From Pseudomonadales bacterium (GTDB lineage: Bacteria > Pseudomonadota > Gammaproteobacteria > Pseudomonadales > Azotimanducaceae), in contig JAJDVW010000022.1 in assembly GCA_022825925.1 (NCBI GenBank), positions 186,001-250,000 of the forward strand: a stretch of DNA of 64,000 bases, written 5' to 3'. Positions 63,903-64,000 of the stretch are shown piece after piece. Each line of letters starts with the position of its first letter. Position 1 is the first letter of the stretch. Both the position numbers and the translations under genes were made by a program. Under the pieces are notes generated by a model. That model was not told where the DNA came from and ran no database searches. It worked only from the letters and a program-made list of their open reading frames with translations.

Positions 63903-64000
63903 GTGATTGCCAAGCAGAGTCTCGCGGAGGGGTTTGCCGCGATCGACGAGCCCTGGTCACCGCGTGTCGCGGGCGACATCAACGAGATGCAGATCAAGCT
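63903..64000 (+). CDS. Cupin domain protein, 5' part only
   Basis: The first 32 residues of a protein start at GTG 63903 behind GGGAGGA. The pattern SLAEGFAAIDEPWSPRVAGDINEMQIK resembles the opening of small cupin-fold proteins (the 'DEHWSP-x-x-x-x-x-LN' block that precedes the metal-binding His motif). The rest lies outside the window. Confidence 0.6.
   Translation, partial: MIAKQSLAEGFAAIDEPWSPRVAGDINEMQIK

Overview
The window is chromosomal DNA from a very GC-rich (by eye about 70 %) Gram-negative bacterium, most likely a gammaproteobacterium. The evidence is the gene content (BamD lipoprotein, LspA, type IV minor pilins of the PilEVWX type, MsrPQ, single-chain PurL, UUG-started rpsT) and the gene order: xseA / guaBA / tadA-purL, ispB / rplU-rpmA-obgE-proB / rpsT / murJ-ribF-lspA, bamD / rluD-pgeF and ilvBHC-pssA all follow gammaproteobacterial, Chromatiales-like neighbourhoods. 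The accessory genes (three phytanoyl-CoA dioxygenase-like oxygenases, a two-domain CoA transferase, an amidohydrolase, an amidase, a Tat-exported molybdenum hydroxylase) suggest a metabolically versatile, probably uncultivated lineage. The exact taxon is not established from the sequence alone.

Layout. 1-5.8 kb: 3'-truncated xseA, three PhyH-type oxygenases and a frameshifted AAA/DUF4143 ATPase, sitting between xseA and guaB. 5.8-16.6 kb: purine synthesis (guaB, guaA, purL) and tRNA editing (tadA), interrupted by a remnant of an alpha/beta hydrolase and a MATE pump, then a PLP-dependent dehydratase and a TauE/SafE permease. 16.6-25 kb: accessory stretch with an Xre/ParS-RES toxin-antitoxin pair, a PEP mutase-family lyase, a two-subunit molybdenum hydroxylase with an exported peroxiredoxin, a TPR/TolB-like membrane protein, an AAA ATPase, and a tRNA-Pro(CGG) at its right edge. 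25-38.9 kb: housekeeping block of isoprenoid, ribosomal, proline, peptidoglycan-flippase, flavin, lipoprotein, type IV pilus, outer-membrane assembly and pseudouridine genes. 39-48.2 kb: amidohydrolase, ilvBHC-pssA, and msrPQ followed by a DUF4212/sodium-solute symporter pair. 48.2-52.4 kb: nickel-pincer cofactor genes larC-larB and larE, split by a divergent two-gene cassette encoding an AbiEii-type nucleotidyltransferase and an unknown partner. 52.5-64 kb: hemH, a stand-alone hisHF pair with a quinone oxidoreductase, a phenylalanine/tyrosine degradation operon (hppD, VOC protein, ACT-containing aromatic amino acid hydroxylase) with a divergent Lrp-type regulator, an amidase, a fused CoA transferase, an orphan antitoxin-like gene and the start of a cupin protein.

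Genes are densely packed, with many ATGA/GTGA overlaps. Several genes (purL, ribF, bamD and the AbiEii partner) carry a -10-like hexamer only 6-7 bases before the start codon, suggesting leaderless transcripts. The most unusual observations are the cassette inside the lar locus with an uncharacterised putative antitoxin, the leaderless-start signature, the multidomain aromatic hydroxylase, and several genes caught in decay.
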